Origin: Haloferax prahovense DSM 18310
Lineage (GTDB): Archaea > Halobacteriota > Halobacteria > Halobacteriales > Haloferacaceae
Direction of reading: 5' to 3'
DNA: 64,000 bases
Assembly (NCBI RefSeq): GCF_000336815.1
Contig: NZ_AOLG01000009.1
Location: 1 to 64,000, forward strand
In this document: piece after piece, positions 17,988 through 26,826 of the stretch
Position numbering within the stretch: position 1 is the first letter of the stretch
How the letters are laid out: every line of letters begins with the position of its first letter
Notes under the pieces: model-generated
Told to the model about the DNA's origin: nothing
The model's database searches: none
The model's input: the letters and a program-made list of their open reading frames with translations, nothing else
Program-made: the position numbers and the translations under genes

Positions 17988-18035
17988 ACATTCTGCTGCG
18001 CCGGATAAAAATTCGCGTGGTCGGCGGTCGCGCCG

Positions 18036-18218
18036 TCAGTCGTCGTCGGGGAGTTCGTCCGCGAGGAACTCGCCGTCGGTGTCGTCGTTCGCGGCGTCGA
18101 GCGGGGGCTCGTCGTCGTCTCCGTCTAACACCGATAACTCTCGTTCGTACAGCCGCTCGGTGAGCTGGGTCCGCTTGTTGAGGCCCTTCTTCTCGCGGCC
18201 GGTCTTGGTGTCAGGCAT
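18036..18218 (-). CDS. Small charged haloarchaeal protein, unknown function
   Basis: A 60-aa protein. A basic N-terminal half (MPDTKTGREKKGLNKRTQLTERLYEREL) is followed by a very acidic tail (DGDDDEPPLDAANDDTDGE and on to DDD). The ATG at 18216-18218 is preferred over a TTG two codons upstream. There are no cysteines, membrane segments or known motifs; the bipolar charge suggests a nucleic-acid or protein-binding peptide, which is only a guess. Confidence 0.7.
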   Translation of the reverse strand: MPDTKTGREKKGLNKRTQLTERLYERELSVLDGDDDEPPLDAANDDTDGEFLADELPDDD

Positions 18219-18224
18219 TGTCAA

Positions 18225-18516
18225 TCGTGGTAACGTATCCCATGGGGATGAATGTTTTGTCCGAACAGTTGATACGGTCGCTTCTGTGGCGGTGCCGTAG
18301 GTTGGGTCTGTGGTAGTGCCTCGGGTCGCGTCGAACTGGGGGTGCCCTGCCAGTTTCGACGTAAGTGGTCCTTGGCGGGCGGGGCGATAGACTTCGGCGA
18401 CGGTTCTCGTCGGCCGGCGATTGAGAGAGAAGCTATGTGCTTCGGGCGCGAACGGCGGGGGTTTGGGTTGGTGTTTTCGGCGGGGGTTTGGGTCGCAGAT
18501 GTGGCTTTGCAGAGAA
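18225..18516. other. Gene-poor stretch downstream of tRNA-Ser
   Basis: About 290 bp with no convincing ORF on either strand. It is locally G- and T-rich on the plus strand, with irregular repeats of ggtagtgcc/ggtgccgta (18285-18345) and gggggtttggg (18448-18494, twice). These look like simple-sequence drift. The tRNA-Ser-associated palindrome follows at 18517. Confidence 0.4.
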
Positions 18517-18594
18517 GCGCCAGAAGAGGGATTTAAATCTCAGTCACTCCGCTCACTCTGTTCGCTTCGCTCCCCGGTTCAAATCCTCAGAGGC
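18517..18594 (-). repeat. tRNA-Ser 3'-half mimic palindrome (78 nt)
   Basis: Plus-strand 18517-18535 (gcgccagaagagggattt and neighbours) matches the 3' half of tRNA-Ser at 18661-18679 with one mismatch, in the same orientation. About 40 bases further, ggttcaaatcctcagaggcg provides the inverted complement. The core between the arms is rich in TCGCT/CACT motifs (ccgctcactctgttcgcttcgctcc). In tRNA sense it lies about 70 nt after the 3' end of the tRNA. The D-arm and anticodon arm are absent, so it is not a tRNA. Confidence 0.7.
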
Positions 18595-18661
18595 GTTCTC
18601 CCGAACTCGCAGTCCGCAGCGCGACGAGACGCGCTGCTACGTGAGTTGAGTTCGGAAGAAG

Positions 18662-18742
18662 CGCCAGGAGAGGGATTTGACCCCCCGATCCCAGAGGGAA
18701 CACGCTTTCCAGGCGTGCGCCTTACCGCTCGGCCATCCTGGC
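18662..18742 (-). tRNA. tRNA-Ser(GGA)
   Basis: An 81-nt tRNA with a long variable arm, as in serine tRNAs. Acceptor strands are GCCAGGA and TCCTGGC with discriminator G. The anticodon loop CTGGAAA (stem CACGC/GCGTG) gives anticodon GGA, reading UCC/UCU. The variable arm is TCCC-TCT-GGGA. The T loop reads GTCAAAT, so position 54 is G rather than the near-universal U. CCA is not encoded. A TATA-like CTTAAATTATCC (minus strand, about 18766-18777) precedes it and overlaps the stop of the upstream gene. Confidence 0.95.
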
Positions 18743-18771
18743 TTACAACGCAACGTTCCCGCCTGGATAAT

Positions 18772-18978
18772 TTAAGCCCTTCCTTTCCGTTCGAGTCGCG
18801 GTTCGATGACGTATGTCACGGACCCAACGGCGACGCCGGACGCGACCGCCACCGCGGCGACCGCCCCGAACGACACGTCGATGCCGAGTCCGAGGAGGAC
18901 CGCGCCCTGCGCGAGGACGCCCACGAGGAGGAGGCTCGCTGCGCCCCACGCGAGCGCGGACCGGACGCGGCGGGCCAC
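18772..18978 (-). CDS. Small two-helix membrane protein, unknown function
   Basis: A 68-aa protein with two hydrophobic segments (about residues 8-30 and 36-57) and a basic end (EPRLERKGRA). It starts 1 bp after the stop of the RidA gene, so the two are probably one transcript. Its TAA stop coincides with the TATA-like element of tRNA-Ser. No motif identifies a function. Confidence 0.72.
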   Translation of the reverse strand: MARRVRSALAWGAASLLLVGVLAQGAVLLGLGIDVSFGAVAAVAVASGVAVGSVTYVIEPRLERKGRA

Positions 18979-18979
18979 G

Positions 18980-19366
18980 TTACTCCTCGTCGACGACGGC
19001 GACGGCCTCGATTTCGACGCCGACGCCCTTCGGCAGGTTGCCGACCTCGACCGCCGAGCGGGCCGGCGGCTCCTCGTCGAAGTAGGTCGCGTACGTCTCG
19101 TTCATCTCCTCGAAGTCGTCGATGTCGGCGAGGAACACCGTCGTCTTCAGCACGTCGCTCGCGTCCGCGCCGGCCTCCGCGAGGATGGCCATCACGTTGT
19201 CGAGCGACTGCGTCGTCTGCGTCGCGATGTCCTCGTCGTCGAGGAGTTCACCGTCCGGCGTCAGCGGAATCTGCCCCGCCGTGTAGAGCAGCGAGCCGTT
19301 GGTCGTCGCCTGACTGTACGCACCGACCGCGGCCGGCGCTTCGTCGGTCTCGATGACGCGCTTCAT
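18980..19366 (-). CDS. RidA family reactive-intermediate deaminase
   Basis: A 128-aa enzyme of the RidA/YjgF/UK114 family, which hydrolyses reactive enamines and imines released by PLP enzymes such as threonine dehydratase. Signatures are APAAVGAYSQA near the N-terminus, LYTAGQIPL (about 27-35), QTTQSLDNVMAIL (about 50-62), LKTTVFLADIDDF (about 73-85) and the arginine in PARSAVEV. A threonine deaminase gene (ilvA-like) lies 3.2 kb away, a fitting source of substrate. The ATG at 19364-19366 follows an AT-rich patch. Confidence 0.94.
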   Translation of the reverse strand: MKRVIETDEAPAAVGAYSQATTNGSLLYTAGQIPLTPDGELLDDEDIATQTTQSLDNVMAILAEAGADASDVLKTTVFLADIDDFEEMNETYATYFDEEPPARSAVEVGNLPKGVGVEIEAVAVVDEE

Positions 19367-19449
19367 ACGCGGTGGATTTCGCCACGACGTGATAAAATAG
19401 GGTGGAACGACCGGGTCCGCGGCGGGGCGAGCCGGTCGCAGCCCGTCAG

Positions 19450-19656
19450 TTAGACCGACTTCCCGGAGAGGCTGATGCCGGTCGTGAGGACGCCCGAAGC
19501 GAACAACAGTCCCATCCCGAGGGCGGTGACCACGTCGCCGTCTTGGAGTGCGAACCCCGCGACGGCGACGCTGACGGCGACCAGTCCGAGGCCGAGGAGG
19601 GTCAGCGGTTTCGTGAGCGATTCGGTGGTTGGGGTTGTGTTGGGGAGCGTAGCCAT
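19450..19656 (-). CDS. Small two-helix membrane protein downstream of cydAB
   Basis: A 68-aa protein with a polar N-terminus (MATLPNTTPTTESLTK) and two hydrophobic segments (about 18-36 and 43-62). It lies 39 bp downstream of cydB on the same strand. Its small size and position suggest an accessory subunit of the cytochrome bd oxidase, as small proteins (CydX-like) are elsewhere, but it has no CydX similarity and this is inference only. Confidence 0.7.
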   Translation of the reverse strand: MATLPNTTPTTESLTKPLTLLGLGLVAVSVAVAGFALQDGDVVTALGMGLLFASGVLTTGISLSGKSV

Positions 19657-19695
19657 GGGTGGATTGGTTGTGGGGGAAGGGTCGATTGCAGTCGG

Positions 19696-20694
19696 TCAGG
19701 AGTACGATTCGCCGGTTTCGATTGGCCCGCTGAACGTCGAGTAGAGGATGCCGAAGTAGGCGAACACGAGCGGCAACAACAGCGCCGACGCGACGCTCAT
19801 AATGTTCAGCGGGAGCACCGAGACGATGGCGTCCGCGACGGTCAATCCGGTCGCGGGGTCGGCCAAGGGGAACATGAGCGTCGCCACGAGCGCGACGAAC
19901 GCGAACACGAGGACCGGCACGGTCGCGAACGCGAGCGTGTAGCGCCCGTCGCGGAGCGCGAGCAGGTAGCCCGCCGCGGCAGCGAGGCTGACGACGACGA
20001 GCGCCAGCGGAATCGGCGCGAGGACGCCGAGGTCGGGGCGGACGGCGACGAGGTAGCCGAGCGTGACGACGACGAGCGCGAGGTAGGCGGCCATCGCGCG
20101 CGGGCCGTAGTCGGCCACGTCGCGCTGGAGGCTCCCGCGGGTCTTCATGGCGAGGAAGCCGACGCCGGCGACGACGGTGAGCGCGACGACGGCGAGGCCG
20201 ACGACGACGCCGGGCAGCGACAGGAGCGACTCGACGCCGAGGAGCCAGTGGGCGGCGAACACGCCGAGGAGGAACGGCGCGCTCACGCTGCCGACGACGA
20301 ATGCCCGACCCCACCACGTCTGCCACGCCTCGTCGTGGCGCTGTTCGTACATCTCGGGGGCGAGCCCGCGGAGGATGAGCGCCCCGAGGATGGCGAACAT
20401 GAGCAGGTAGTGGCGGCTGAAGAGGTTCGCGTACACCGCCGGGAACGCGGCGAACAGCGCGCCACCGAAGACGACGAGCCACACCTCGTTGCCGTCCCAG
20501 AAGGGGCCGATGGCGGCGAGCAGCGTCTCGCGCTCCTCGTCGTCGTCGCGGGTCGCGAAGATGGCCCCGACGCCGAAGTCGAAACCGTCGAGGAACAGGA
20601 ACATCCCGAGGATGAAGAAGACGAGCCCGAACCACAGCTCCTGCAGCGGCAGGCCGAAGAGCGGGTCGGTGGCGAACGCGCCGTAGTCAGTCAT
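19696..20694 (-). CDS. cydB: Cytochrome bd ubiquinol/menaquinol oxidase subunit II (CydB)
   Basis: A 332-aa membrane subunit of a bd-type terminal oxidase that reduces oxygen to water with quinol as donor. The N-terminal LQELWFGLVFFILGMFLFLDG then FDFGVG is the CydB signature, followed by FWDGNEVWLVVFGGALFAAFP (about 66-86). About eight to nine membrane helices are visible. Its ATG overlaps the end of cydA by 8 bp, indicating a coupled operon. The pair serves respiration at low oxygen. Confidence 0.95.
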   Translation of the reverse strand: MTDYGAFATDPLFGLPLQELWFGLVFFILGMFLFLDGFDFGVGAIFATRDDDEERETLLAAIGPFWDGNEVWLVVFGGALFAAFPAVYANLFSRHYLLMFAILGALILRGLAPEMYEQRHDEAWQTWWGRAFVVGSVSAPFLLGVFAAHWLLGVESLLSLPGVVVGLAVVALTVVAGVGFLAMKTRGSLQRDVADYGPRAMAAYLALVVVTLGYLVAVRPDLGVLAPIPLALVVVSLAAAAGYLLALRDGRYTLAFATVPVLVFAFVALVATLMFPLADPATGLTVADAIVSVLPLNIMSVASALLLPLVFAYFGILYSTFSGPIETGESYS

Positions 20695-22111
20695 CGCCGG
20701 TCACCCCCGCGGGGGAAGCGGTCTCCGCGCCCGCCGCCGTCTCGTCGACGCTCGGCGGTCCCTCGCGGATGATGCGGCGAATCACGTAGGTGTAGAGCGC
20801 GAGCAGGCCGGAGTACACGACCGCGAAGCCAACGAGCGTGAGCGTCGCCTCGAAGCCGGTGAGCCCCGGTGAGACGCCGTCTGCCGTCTTGAGGACGCCC
20901 TGGATGACCCACGGCTGTCGGCCCACCTCGGTGACTATCCAGCCGACCTCGACGGCGAAGATGCCGAGGAGCGACGACCCGACGAACGCCTTGTGCAACA
21001 GGTCGTCGTCGTACAGGTCGTCGGTCCACCAGCGGTAGGCCGCCCAGAAGGCCAACAGGATGAACCAGAAGCCGGCGGCGACCATGAGCCGGAACGACCA
21101 GAAGACGATTGCGACCGGCGGGGCCTCCGTGTCGAACTCGTTCAAGCCGGTGATTTCGGCTTGGGGGTCACCCCCGCTCGCCAGCCACGACGCCCCGCCG
21201 GGAATCCCGATGCCGAGCAGTTCCTTGGCGCGCGGGTCGGTGATGTGTTCGAGGCTCGTCGGGATGGCGAAGATGTACTCCGGGACGTAGCTGTCGGTCT
21301 CCCAGACGGCCTCCATGGCGGCGAACTTCTGCGGCTGGGTCTCGTAGACGTGTCGGCCGTAGGCGTCGCCGTGAATCGCCTGAAACGGTGCGGTCACGAG
21401 CAGGACGACGAGCGCGATTTTGAGCGTCTTCCGCCAGAAGCGCGCGCCCTCGCGGTCGTCGTCGGCGTCGATGCCGCGCTGCCAGACGTGGTACGCCGCG
21501 ACGCCGGCCATGAACAGCGCGACCGACAGCACCGCGGCGTTCTGCATGTGGACGAACATCCACGGGAACCGCGGGTTGGCGTACGCCGCGATGGGGTCGA
21601 CGAGCGAGACGACGAGCTGGCCGCTTTCGCGCGCGAGTTCGTATCCTCGCGGCGTCTGCATCCAGGAGTTGGCGACGAGAATCCACACCGCCGAGAGCCA
21701 CGTACCGAGGCCGACGGCGACGGCCGAAACCATGTACAGGGCGTCCGAGACCTTCTCGCGGCCGAAGACGAACACCCCGAGGAACGTCGCTTCGAGCATG
21801 AACGCCATCATCCCCTCGGTGGCGAGCGGGCCGCCGAACAGCTCGCCGGCCGCCGTCGAGAACGCCGCGAAGTTCGTCCCGAACTCGAACTCGAGGACGA
21901 TGCCGGTCACGGTGCCGACGACGAACGAGACGGCGAAAATCTTCGTCCAGAACCGCCTGAGCTGTTCGTACACGGGGTCGTCGGTTCGGATATCCTTCCA
22001 CGTGAAGTAGATGAGGAAGGGCGCGAGGCCCATGCTCATCACCGGGAAGATGATGTGGACGATGGTCGTAAGCGCGAACTGCAGCCGACTGGCGATGACT
22101 GGGTCGAGCAT
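20687..22111 (-). CDS. cydA: Cytochrome bd quinol oxidase subunit I (CydA)
   Basis: A 474-aa catalytic subunit with hemes b558, b595 and d. It begins with the family pattern SRLQFALTTIVHIIFPVMSMG, where His18 is the conserved high-spin heme ligand. GREKVSDALY lies near 120, the heme-ligand region LEFEFGTNFA is at about 66-75, and GWIVTEVGRQPWVIQG is at about 390-405. The Q-loop is short compared with E. coli CydA. It is the first gene of the cydAB operon; the ATG at 22109-22111 is the family start. Confidence 0.95.
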   Translation of the reverse strand: MLDPVIASRLQFALTTIVHIIFPVMSMGLAPFLIYFTWKDIRTDDPVYEQLRRFWTKIFAVSFVVGTVTGIVLEFEFGTNFAAFSTAAGELFGGPLATEGMMAFMLEATFLGVFVFGREKVSDALYMVSAVAVGLGTWLSAVWILVANSWMQTPRGYELARESGQLVVSLVDPIAAYANPRFPWMFVHMQNAAVLSVALFMAGVAAYHVWQRGIDADDDREGARFWRKTLKIALVVLLVTAPFQAIHGDAYGRHVYETQPQKFAAMEAVWETDSYVPEYIFAIPTSLEHITDPRAKELLGIGIPGGASWLASGGDPQAEITGLNEFDTEAPPVAIVFWSFRLMVAAGFWFILLAFWAAYRWWTDDLYDDDLLHKAFVGSSLLGIFAVEVGWIVTEVGRQPWVIQGVLKTADGVSPGLTGFEATLTLVGFAVVYSGLLALYTYVIRRIIREGPPSVDETAAGAETASPAGVTGDD

Positions 22112-22339
22112 GGTTGGGTGCGGGGTCGCTGGCGCCGAGGCGAACCGGGAAGCGGGGACTTCCTTGTTAAAGGCCTTCGTATTGGGGGAGAGTCAATCCC
22201 CGCATGCTTCCCACGAACTGAAAATCATCGTAGGCGGGGTCTCCCGCCCGAATTCGACATAATCGTCCGGGTAAAAAAGTGGCGTTCGTCGGATTCCACG
22301 AATCGACGAAGATATGTCCGGACAGTTCGGATTTAGAAC

Positions 22340-22546
22340 ATGAACCTCCTGTGGCAGGCCGGGTACGCCGGAGCCGTGGTTCTCGGCGTCGCGTACCTCG
22401 TTTTCCCCGCGCGAGTCCACGCGTTCGGGTTCGAGTTCCTCCGCCGCTCGCCCTCGGAGGAGTCCCGCGAGTCCGACGCTCCCGTCTGGCTCTCCCGCGG
22501 CATCGGTGCGCTCCTCGTGTTTATCGGTGTCACTGGACTCGTCTGA
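22340..22546 (+). CDS. Small membrane protein (68 aa), unknown function
   Basis: A 68-aa protein with two hydrophobic segments (residues 3-24 and 49-67) around a polar loop (FLRRSPSEESRESD). It lies between divergent cydA and the ilvA-like gene. It resembles small haloarchaeal proteins with a loop-helix topology, but I cannot name a family. Confidence 0.68.
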   Translation: MNLLWQAGYAGAVVLGVAYLVFPARVHAFGFEFLRRSPSEESRESDAPVWLSRGIGALLVFIGVTGLV

Positions 22547-22591
22547 GCGGCCGGCCTCGAACCCGGTTCCCGACCGCTCTCGGCGACGCGG

Positions 22592-23803
22592 TCAGTCGAG
22601 GACTTCCACGTCGTAGCCCGCGTCGCGGAGCTCTCCGAGGAGCGAATCGACGTGGTCGGGCCCGCGCATTTCGAGGTCGATTTCCACTTCCGTCGCGTTC
22701 AGCGCGATTTTCCGGGAGGTGCGGTCGTGCCTGACGGCGTAGATGTTCGCCTTCTCCGCGGCGATGATTTCGATGAGCTGTTCGAGCGAGCCGGGGCGGT
22801 CCTTCAGTTCGGTCCGAATCTTGAGGTACCGACCCGTCTCGACGAGGCCGCGCATCACCACGGTCGTCAGCGTGTTCATGTCGATGTTGCCGCCGCACAG
22901 CGCGGGGACGACGACCTCGCCCTCCTCGTAGTCGAACTTCTGGAAGACGAGCGCCGCGAGCGCGACGGCCCCCGCGCCCTCGACCAGCGTCTTCGAGCGT
23001 TCGAGCAGGTAGGTCAGCGCCACGGCGATTTCCTCGTCGGAGACGGTGACGACCTCGTCGACGCGCTCGCGGATGACCTCGAAGGGCTTGTCGCCGATTC
23101 TGCGGACGGCGATGCCGTCGGCGATGGTGTCCACCTCGTCGATGGTCTGAATCGACCCCTTGTTCAACGAGTCCGCGGCGCTGGAGGCCTGCTCGGCCTG
23201 CACGCCGATGACGCGGACGTCGGGGAACTGCGCTTTGATGGCCGTCGAGATGCCGGAGATGAGGCCGCCGCCGCCGATGGGGACGACCACGGTGTCGAGG
23301 TCGGGGCAGTCCTCCGCGATTTCGAGACCGATAGTTCCCTGTCCGGCCATGACGTACTCGTCGTCGAAGGCGTGGACGTAGGTTCGGCCCTCGTCCGCCT
23401 CGATTTCGTGGGCCTTGGCCTGCGCCTCGTCGTAGTCGTTGCCGTAGAGGACCACGTCGCCCCCGTAGCGCTCGGTGGCTTTCACCTTCGAAATCGGCGC
23501 GTACTCCGGCATGACGATTTTCGAGTTCACGCCCGCTCGCGACGCCGCGAGCGCGACGCCCTGCGCGTGGTTGCCGGCGCTCGCGGTCACGACGCCCGCG
23601 TCTTTCTCCTCGTCGGAGAGCGTGGTGATGCGGTTCGTCGCCCCGCGAATCTTGAACGACCCCGTGCGCTGGGAGTTCTCCAGTTTCAGGTACACCTCTG
23701 CACCCGTCATCTCCGAGAAGGTGTGCGAGTACTCCAGCGGTGTCCATCGGGCGACCGCTTCGACGCGCTCGCGGGCGGCGCGTACGTCGTCAAGCGTGAG
23801 CAT
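22592..23803 (-). CDS. ilvA: Threonine ammonia-lyase (threonine deaminase) with ACT domain
   Basis: A 403-aa PLP enzyme that converts threonine to 2-oxobutyrate, the first step towards isoleucine. The PLP lysine is Lys51 in RTGSFKIRGA. The phosphate-binding motif is GGGGLISG (about residues 173-180), and the first contact is SAGNHAQG (about 74-81). Residues about 325-403 form a single ACT domain (LKDRPGSLEQLIEIIAAEKAN). The single ACT domain and length fit the catabolic/archaeal type rather than the long biosynthetic IlvA. The ATG at 23801-23803 gives MLTLDDVRAARERV. RidA, which detoxifies its enamine product, is encoded nearby. Confidence 0.94.
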   Translation of the reverse strand: MLTLDDVRAARERVEAVARWTPLEYSHTFSEMTGAEVYLKLENSQRTGSFKIRGATNRITTLSDEEKDAGVVTASAGNHAQGVALAASRAGVNSKIVMPEYAPISKVKATERYGGDVVLYGNDYDEAQAKAHEIEADEGRTYVHAFDDEYVMAGQGTIGLEIAEDCPDLDTVVVPIGGGGLISGISTAIKAQFPDVRVIGVQAEQASSAADSLNKGSIQTIDEVDTIADGIAVRRIGDKPFEVIRERVDEVVTVSDEEIAVALTYLLERSKTLVEGAGAVALAALVFQKFDYEEGEVVVPALCGGNIDMNTLTTVVMRGLVETGRYLKIRTELKDRPGSLEQLIEIIAAEKANIYAVRHDRTSRKIALNATEVEIDLEMRGPDHVDSLLGELRDAGYDVEVLD

Positions 23804-24159
23804 GGTCAGAAATCGCCCGTGTCTGTGTTTAATCGTTCGGGAACTCGTCCGTACCAGGGCCGTGATGTCAACCCTCATGGTCGTCGGTTGAGGACTCGGA
23901 TTCGGCTCCGTCAACGCGCGCCGTCGCCGTCGCTCGTCGGTCGGGAAAGGGGAAAGGGGGAATGCACGCGTGTGACGTGCAACTGTCTTTCTGGTCCCCG
24001 TGCATATAAACGTCCCCCACCCGGAGTGAAAGTGAAAACGCACGACAGCGGCGACCCATCGCTCGCGTATGACACTCGTCATTCGGGCGTCGCATCGAGA
24101 GTGCCCGACGGGACCGCCGCTTCCGATACTGTCAACTGCGCGAGGTCCGTGGCCTCGGC

Positions 24160-25551
24160 ATGAACCTCGGCCGCCTCCGGCGGGTCTGGAAGCGCATCTT
24201 CTCGCTCGCCTGGCCGGTGATGGCCGAGCAGACCGCCCAGACGGCGATGCGGACCGTGGACGTGGCCGTCACCGCCGCGCTCTCTCCCGCCGCGGTCGTC
24301 GCTATCGGCCTCGCCGACCTCTACGCTCGGTTTCCCCTCCGAATCGGTCTCGGACTCGGCGGCGGCGCAATCGCGCTCTCCAGTCAGGACACGGGGAGCG
24401 GCGCGGACGCCAACCGGAGTGAGGCCATCTCGACGGCGCTCCTCCTCGCGTTCCTCGCTGGCATCCCGTTCCTGATTTTCGGGTTCACGCTGGGTGAGGC
24501 CGCCATCGGCGCGTTCCCTGCGAGCGACAGGGCGGTCGCCTTGGGCACGACGTATCTCGCGGTCATCTTCGCCACCTCGCCCGCCCGGTTGGTCTCGCTC
24601 GTCGGCTCGCGGTCGCTTCAGGGCGTCGGCGACACCCGGACGCCGATGCTGGTCAACGTCTTCGCCAACGTCGTCAACATCGGTCTGTCGGTCGGTCTCG
24701 GCTTCGGCCTCGTCGGCCTGCCCGCGCTCGGCGTGCTGGGTGTCGGACTCGCGACCTCGACCGCCAACGTCCTCTCGGCGGGACTGCTCCTCGCCGCGCT
24801 CGCCCGGCCCGCGTCGCCGACCTCGCTGGTTCGGCCCCGCGACCGGACGGTCGCCAGCCAACTCGTGCGTATCGCCACCCCGCGGGTCGGCGAGGGCCTC
24901 GCCGCCGAACTCGCCGAGTTCCCGTTCAACGCCCTGCTCCTCGGCTTCGGCGACGCCGTCAACGCCGGCTTCCAAATCGGCCGCCGGGTCTACCAGCAGG
25001 TCGCCAGCCCGCTGGCGCGCGGCTACAACGTCGCCGCCAGCGTCCTCGTCGGGCAGGCGCTCGGAGCGGGCGACAGCGAGACCGCGCGGTATCAAGGCGG
25101 GGCGGTGGCGCTCCTGTCGGTCGTCACGGTCGGCGGTATCGGGCTCTTCCTCGCGGCGTTCACGGAGCCCATCGTCGGCCTCGTCGGCTCCGGCGGCGGC
25201 GCGGACCTCGAGTGGGCCGTGAAGTTCGCCGTCGCCTACGGCCTCGCCGCGCCGGGACTGGCGCTCTTCGTCGGTCTCTCCGGGTCGCTGCAGGGCGCGG
25301 GCGCGACGCGAATCCCCTTCGTCGCTCGACTGACCGGGGTGTTCGGCTTCTTCGTCGGCGCGTCCTACCTGCTCGTCGAGGTGTTCGACTACGGCCCGCT
25401 CGGCGCACGCATCGGCATCGTCCTGTCGTTCACGTGGATGGGGCTGTTCGCGCTCGTCGCGTTCTACTACGCCGACTGGGCGGGCCACGCCGACTCGCTC
25501 ATGGTCGAACGCGGAAGCGTCGGCGTCGACGACGTGGGCGAAGACGACTGA
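24160..25551 (+). CDS. MATE family efflux transporter
   Basis: A 463-aa multidrug/toxin exporter of the MatE family, with about 12 membrane helices. It has two homologous halves: RIFSLAWPVMAEQTAQTAMR begins the first (about residues 12-31) and LVRIATPRVGEGLAAEL the second (about 235-252). Internal MATE motifs LSLVGSRSLQGVGDTRTPM (about 149-167) and LSGSLQGAGATR (about 369-380) are visible. It probably works as a cation-coupled antiporter; the substrate is unknown. It is monocistronic. Confidence 0.93.
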   Translation: MNLGRLRRVWKRIFSLAWPVMAEQTAQTAMRTVDVAVTAALSPAAVVAIGLADLYARFPLRIGLGLGGGAIALSSQDTGSGADANRSEAISTALLLAFLAGIPFLIFGFTLGEAAIGAFPASDRAVALGTTYLAVIFATSPARLVSLVGSRSLQGVGDTRTPMLVNVFANVVNIGLSVGLGFGLVGLPALGVLGVGLATSTANVLSAGLLLAALARPASPTSLVRPRDRTVASQLVRIATPRVGEGLAAELAEFPFNALLLGFGDAVNAGFQIGRRVYQQVASPLARGYNVAASVLVGQALGAGDSETARYQGGAVALLSVVTVGGIGLFLAAFTEPIVGLVGSGGGADLEWAVKFAVAYGLAAPGLALFVGLSGSLQGAGATRIPFVARLTGVFGFFVGASYLLVEVFDYGPLGARIGIVLSFTWMGLFALVAFYYADWAGHADSLMVERGSVGVDDVGEDD

Positions 25552-25686
25552 CCGTGAGACGGAGCCGGCGACGCGGAACGGCGCGGAGAACGCGGAAGCG
25601 AGGAACGGGGCGACCGCGGGGGACGACGCGTCGCTCCGGGAGACGGGGAACGGGAAAAAGTCGCGTGCGACTCGTTGACTCGCTGC

Positions 25687-26826
25687 CTATCGCTCGTCGA
25701 CCGACGGGAAGTCGAGACCCTTCTCGCCAGTGTAGCGGGCGCGGGGCCGGATGAGGCGGTTGTCCTCGTACTGTTCGAGGACGTGCGCAATCCAGCCGCC
25801 GGCGCGCGAGACGGCGAAGATGGGAGTGTAGAGGTCGATGGGGATGCCCATCTGGTAGTACGTCGACGCGGAGTAGAAGTCCACGTTCGGCGCGAGGCCC
25901 TTCTCCTCGCCGATGTACTCCTCGATGGCGACCGACATCTCGTACCACTTCATGTCGCCGGCGGCCTCGCCGAGCGCCTCGGACTTCGCGCCGAGAATCT
26001 TCGCGCGGGGGTCCTTGACGTCGTAGACGCGGTGGCCGAACCCGGCGACGCGCTCGCCGCGGTCGAGGGCGTCTTTGACCCACTCGGTCGGGTCCATGTC
26101 GCTGTCGTCGACGTCCTTCAGCATCCGCATGACGTTCGCGTTCGCGCCGCCGTGGAGCGACCCCGAGAGCGTGCCGATTGCGGACGTGACTGCGCTGTAG
26201 AGGTCAGAGAGCGTCGAGGACGTGACCATCGCGGAGAAGGTCGAGGCGTTCAGTCCGTGGTCGGCGTGGAGCACGAGCGCCATGTCGAACGTCTCGGCGA
26301 GCACCTCGTTCGGCTCCTCGCCGTTGAGCATGTAGAGGAAGTTCGCCGCGTGATTCAGGCTCTCGTCGGGTTCGACGTAGTCGTCGCCGCGACGGAAGCG
26401 GGCGTAGGCCGCGAGCACCGACGGCATCTTCGCCGTGATGCGCTTTGCCTTCTCGAGGTTGACCTCGCGGTCGGTCACGTCCTCGAAGTCGGCGTTTTCG
26501 TCGTACGCCGACATCGCCGAGACGAGCGTTCGGAGCGCCGCCATCGGCGACTCGTCCTGTTCGGCGAGTTCGCGTGCCACGTCGAGGACGCCGTCGTCGA
26601 GGTCGCGGTGGGCCGCGAGCTCGTCGGAGAACGCGTCGAGTTCCTCGCCCGTCGGAAGCGCTCCGTGCCACAGGAGATAGAGTACTTCCTCGTAACTTGC
26701 GTCCCGTGCGAGGTCTTCGATGTCGTAACCGCAGTAAACGAGTTGTCCCGCGTCGCCGTCGATGAAGCTGAGTTTCGATTCGGTGACCAGCACACCTTCC
26801 AGCCCCCGCTTCAGTTCGCCTGACAT
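25687..26826 (-). CDS. citZ: Citrate synthase
   Basis: A 379-aa TCA-cycle enzyme that condenses oxaloacetate and acetyl-CoA. The catalytic residues are visible: His in LHADHGLNAST, His in GFGHRVYDVKDPRA and Asp in NVDFYSAS. The N-terminus MSGELKRGLEGVLVTESKLSFIDG is the usual start of short prokaryotic-type citrate synthases. A TATA-like CTTTTTTGA (minus strand, 26849-26857) is about 27 bp upstream, so the mRNA is probably leaderless; this decides for ATG 26826 rather than 26847. A related 2-methylcitrate activity cannot be excluded. Confidence 0.95.
   Translation of the reverse strand: MSGELKRGLEGVLVTESKLSFIDGDAGQLVYCGYDIEDLARDASYEEVLYLLWHGALPTGEELDAFSDELAAHRDLDDGVLDVARELAEQDESPMAALRTLVSAMSAYDENADFEDVTDREVNLEKAKRITAKMPSVLAAYARFRRGDDYVEPDESLNHAANFLYMLNGEEPNEVLAETFDMALVLHADHGLNASTFSAMVTSSTLSDLYSAVTSAIGTLSGSLHGGANANVMRMLKDVDDSDMDPTEWVKDALDRGERVAGFGHRVYDVKDPRAKILGAKSEALGEAAGDMKWYEMSVAIEEYIGEEKGLAPNVDFYSASTYYQMGIPIDLYTPIFAVSRAGGWIAHVLEQYEDNRLIRPRARYTGEKGLDFPSVDER

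Noticed and set aside
24079-25488. A 469-codon minus-strand ORF opposite the MATE gene
   Set aside because: Low-complexity Arg/Asp/Glu translation on the opposite strand of a clear MATE transporter.
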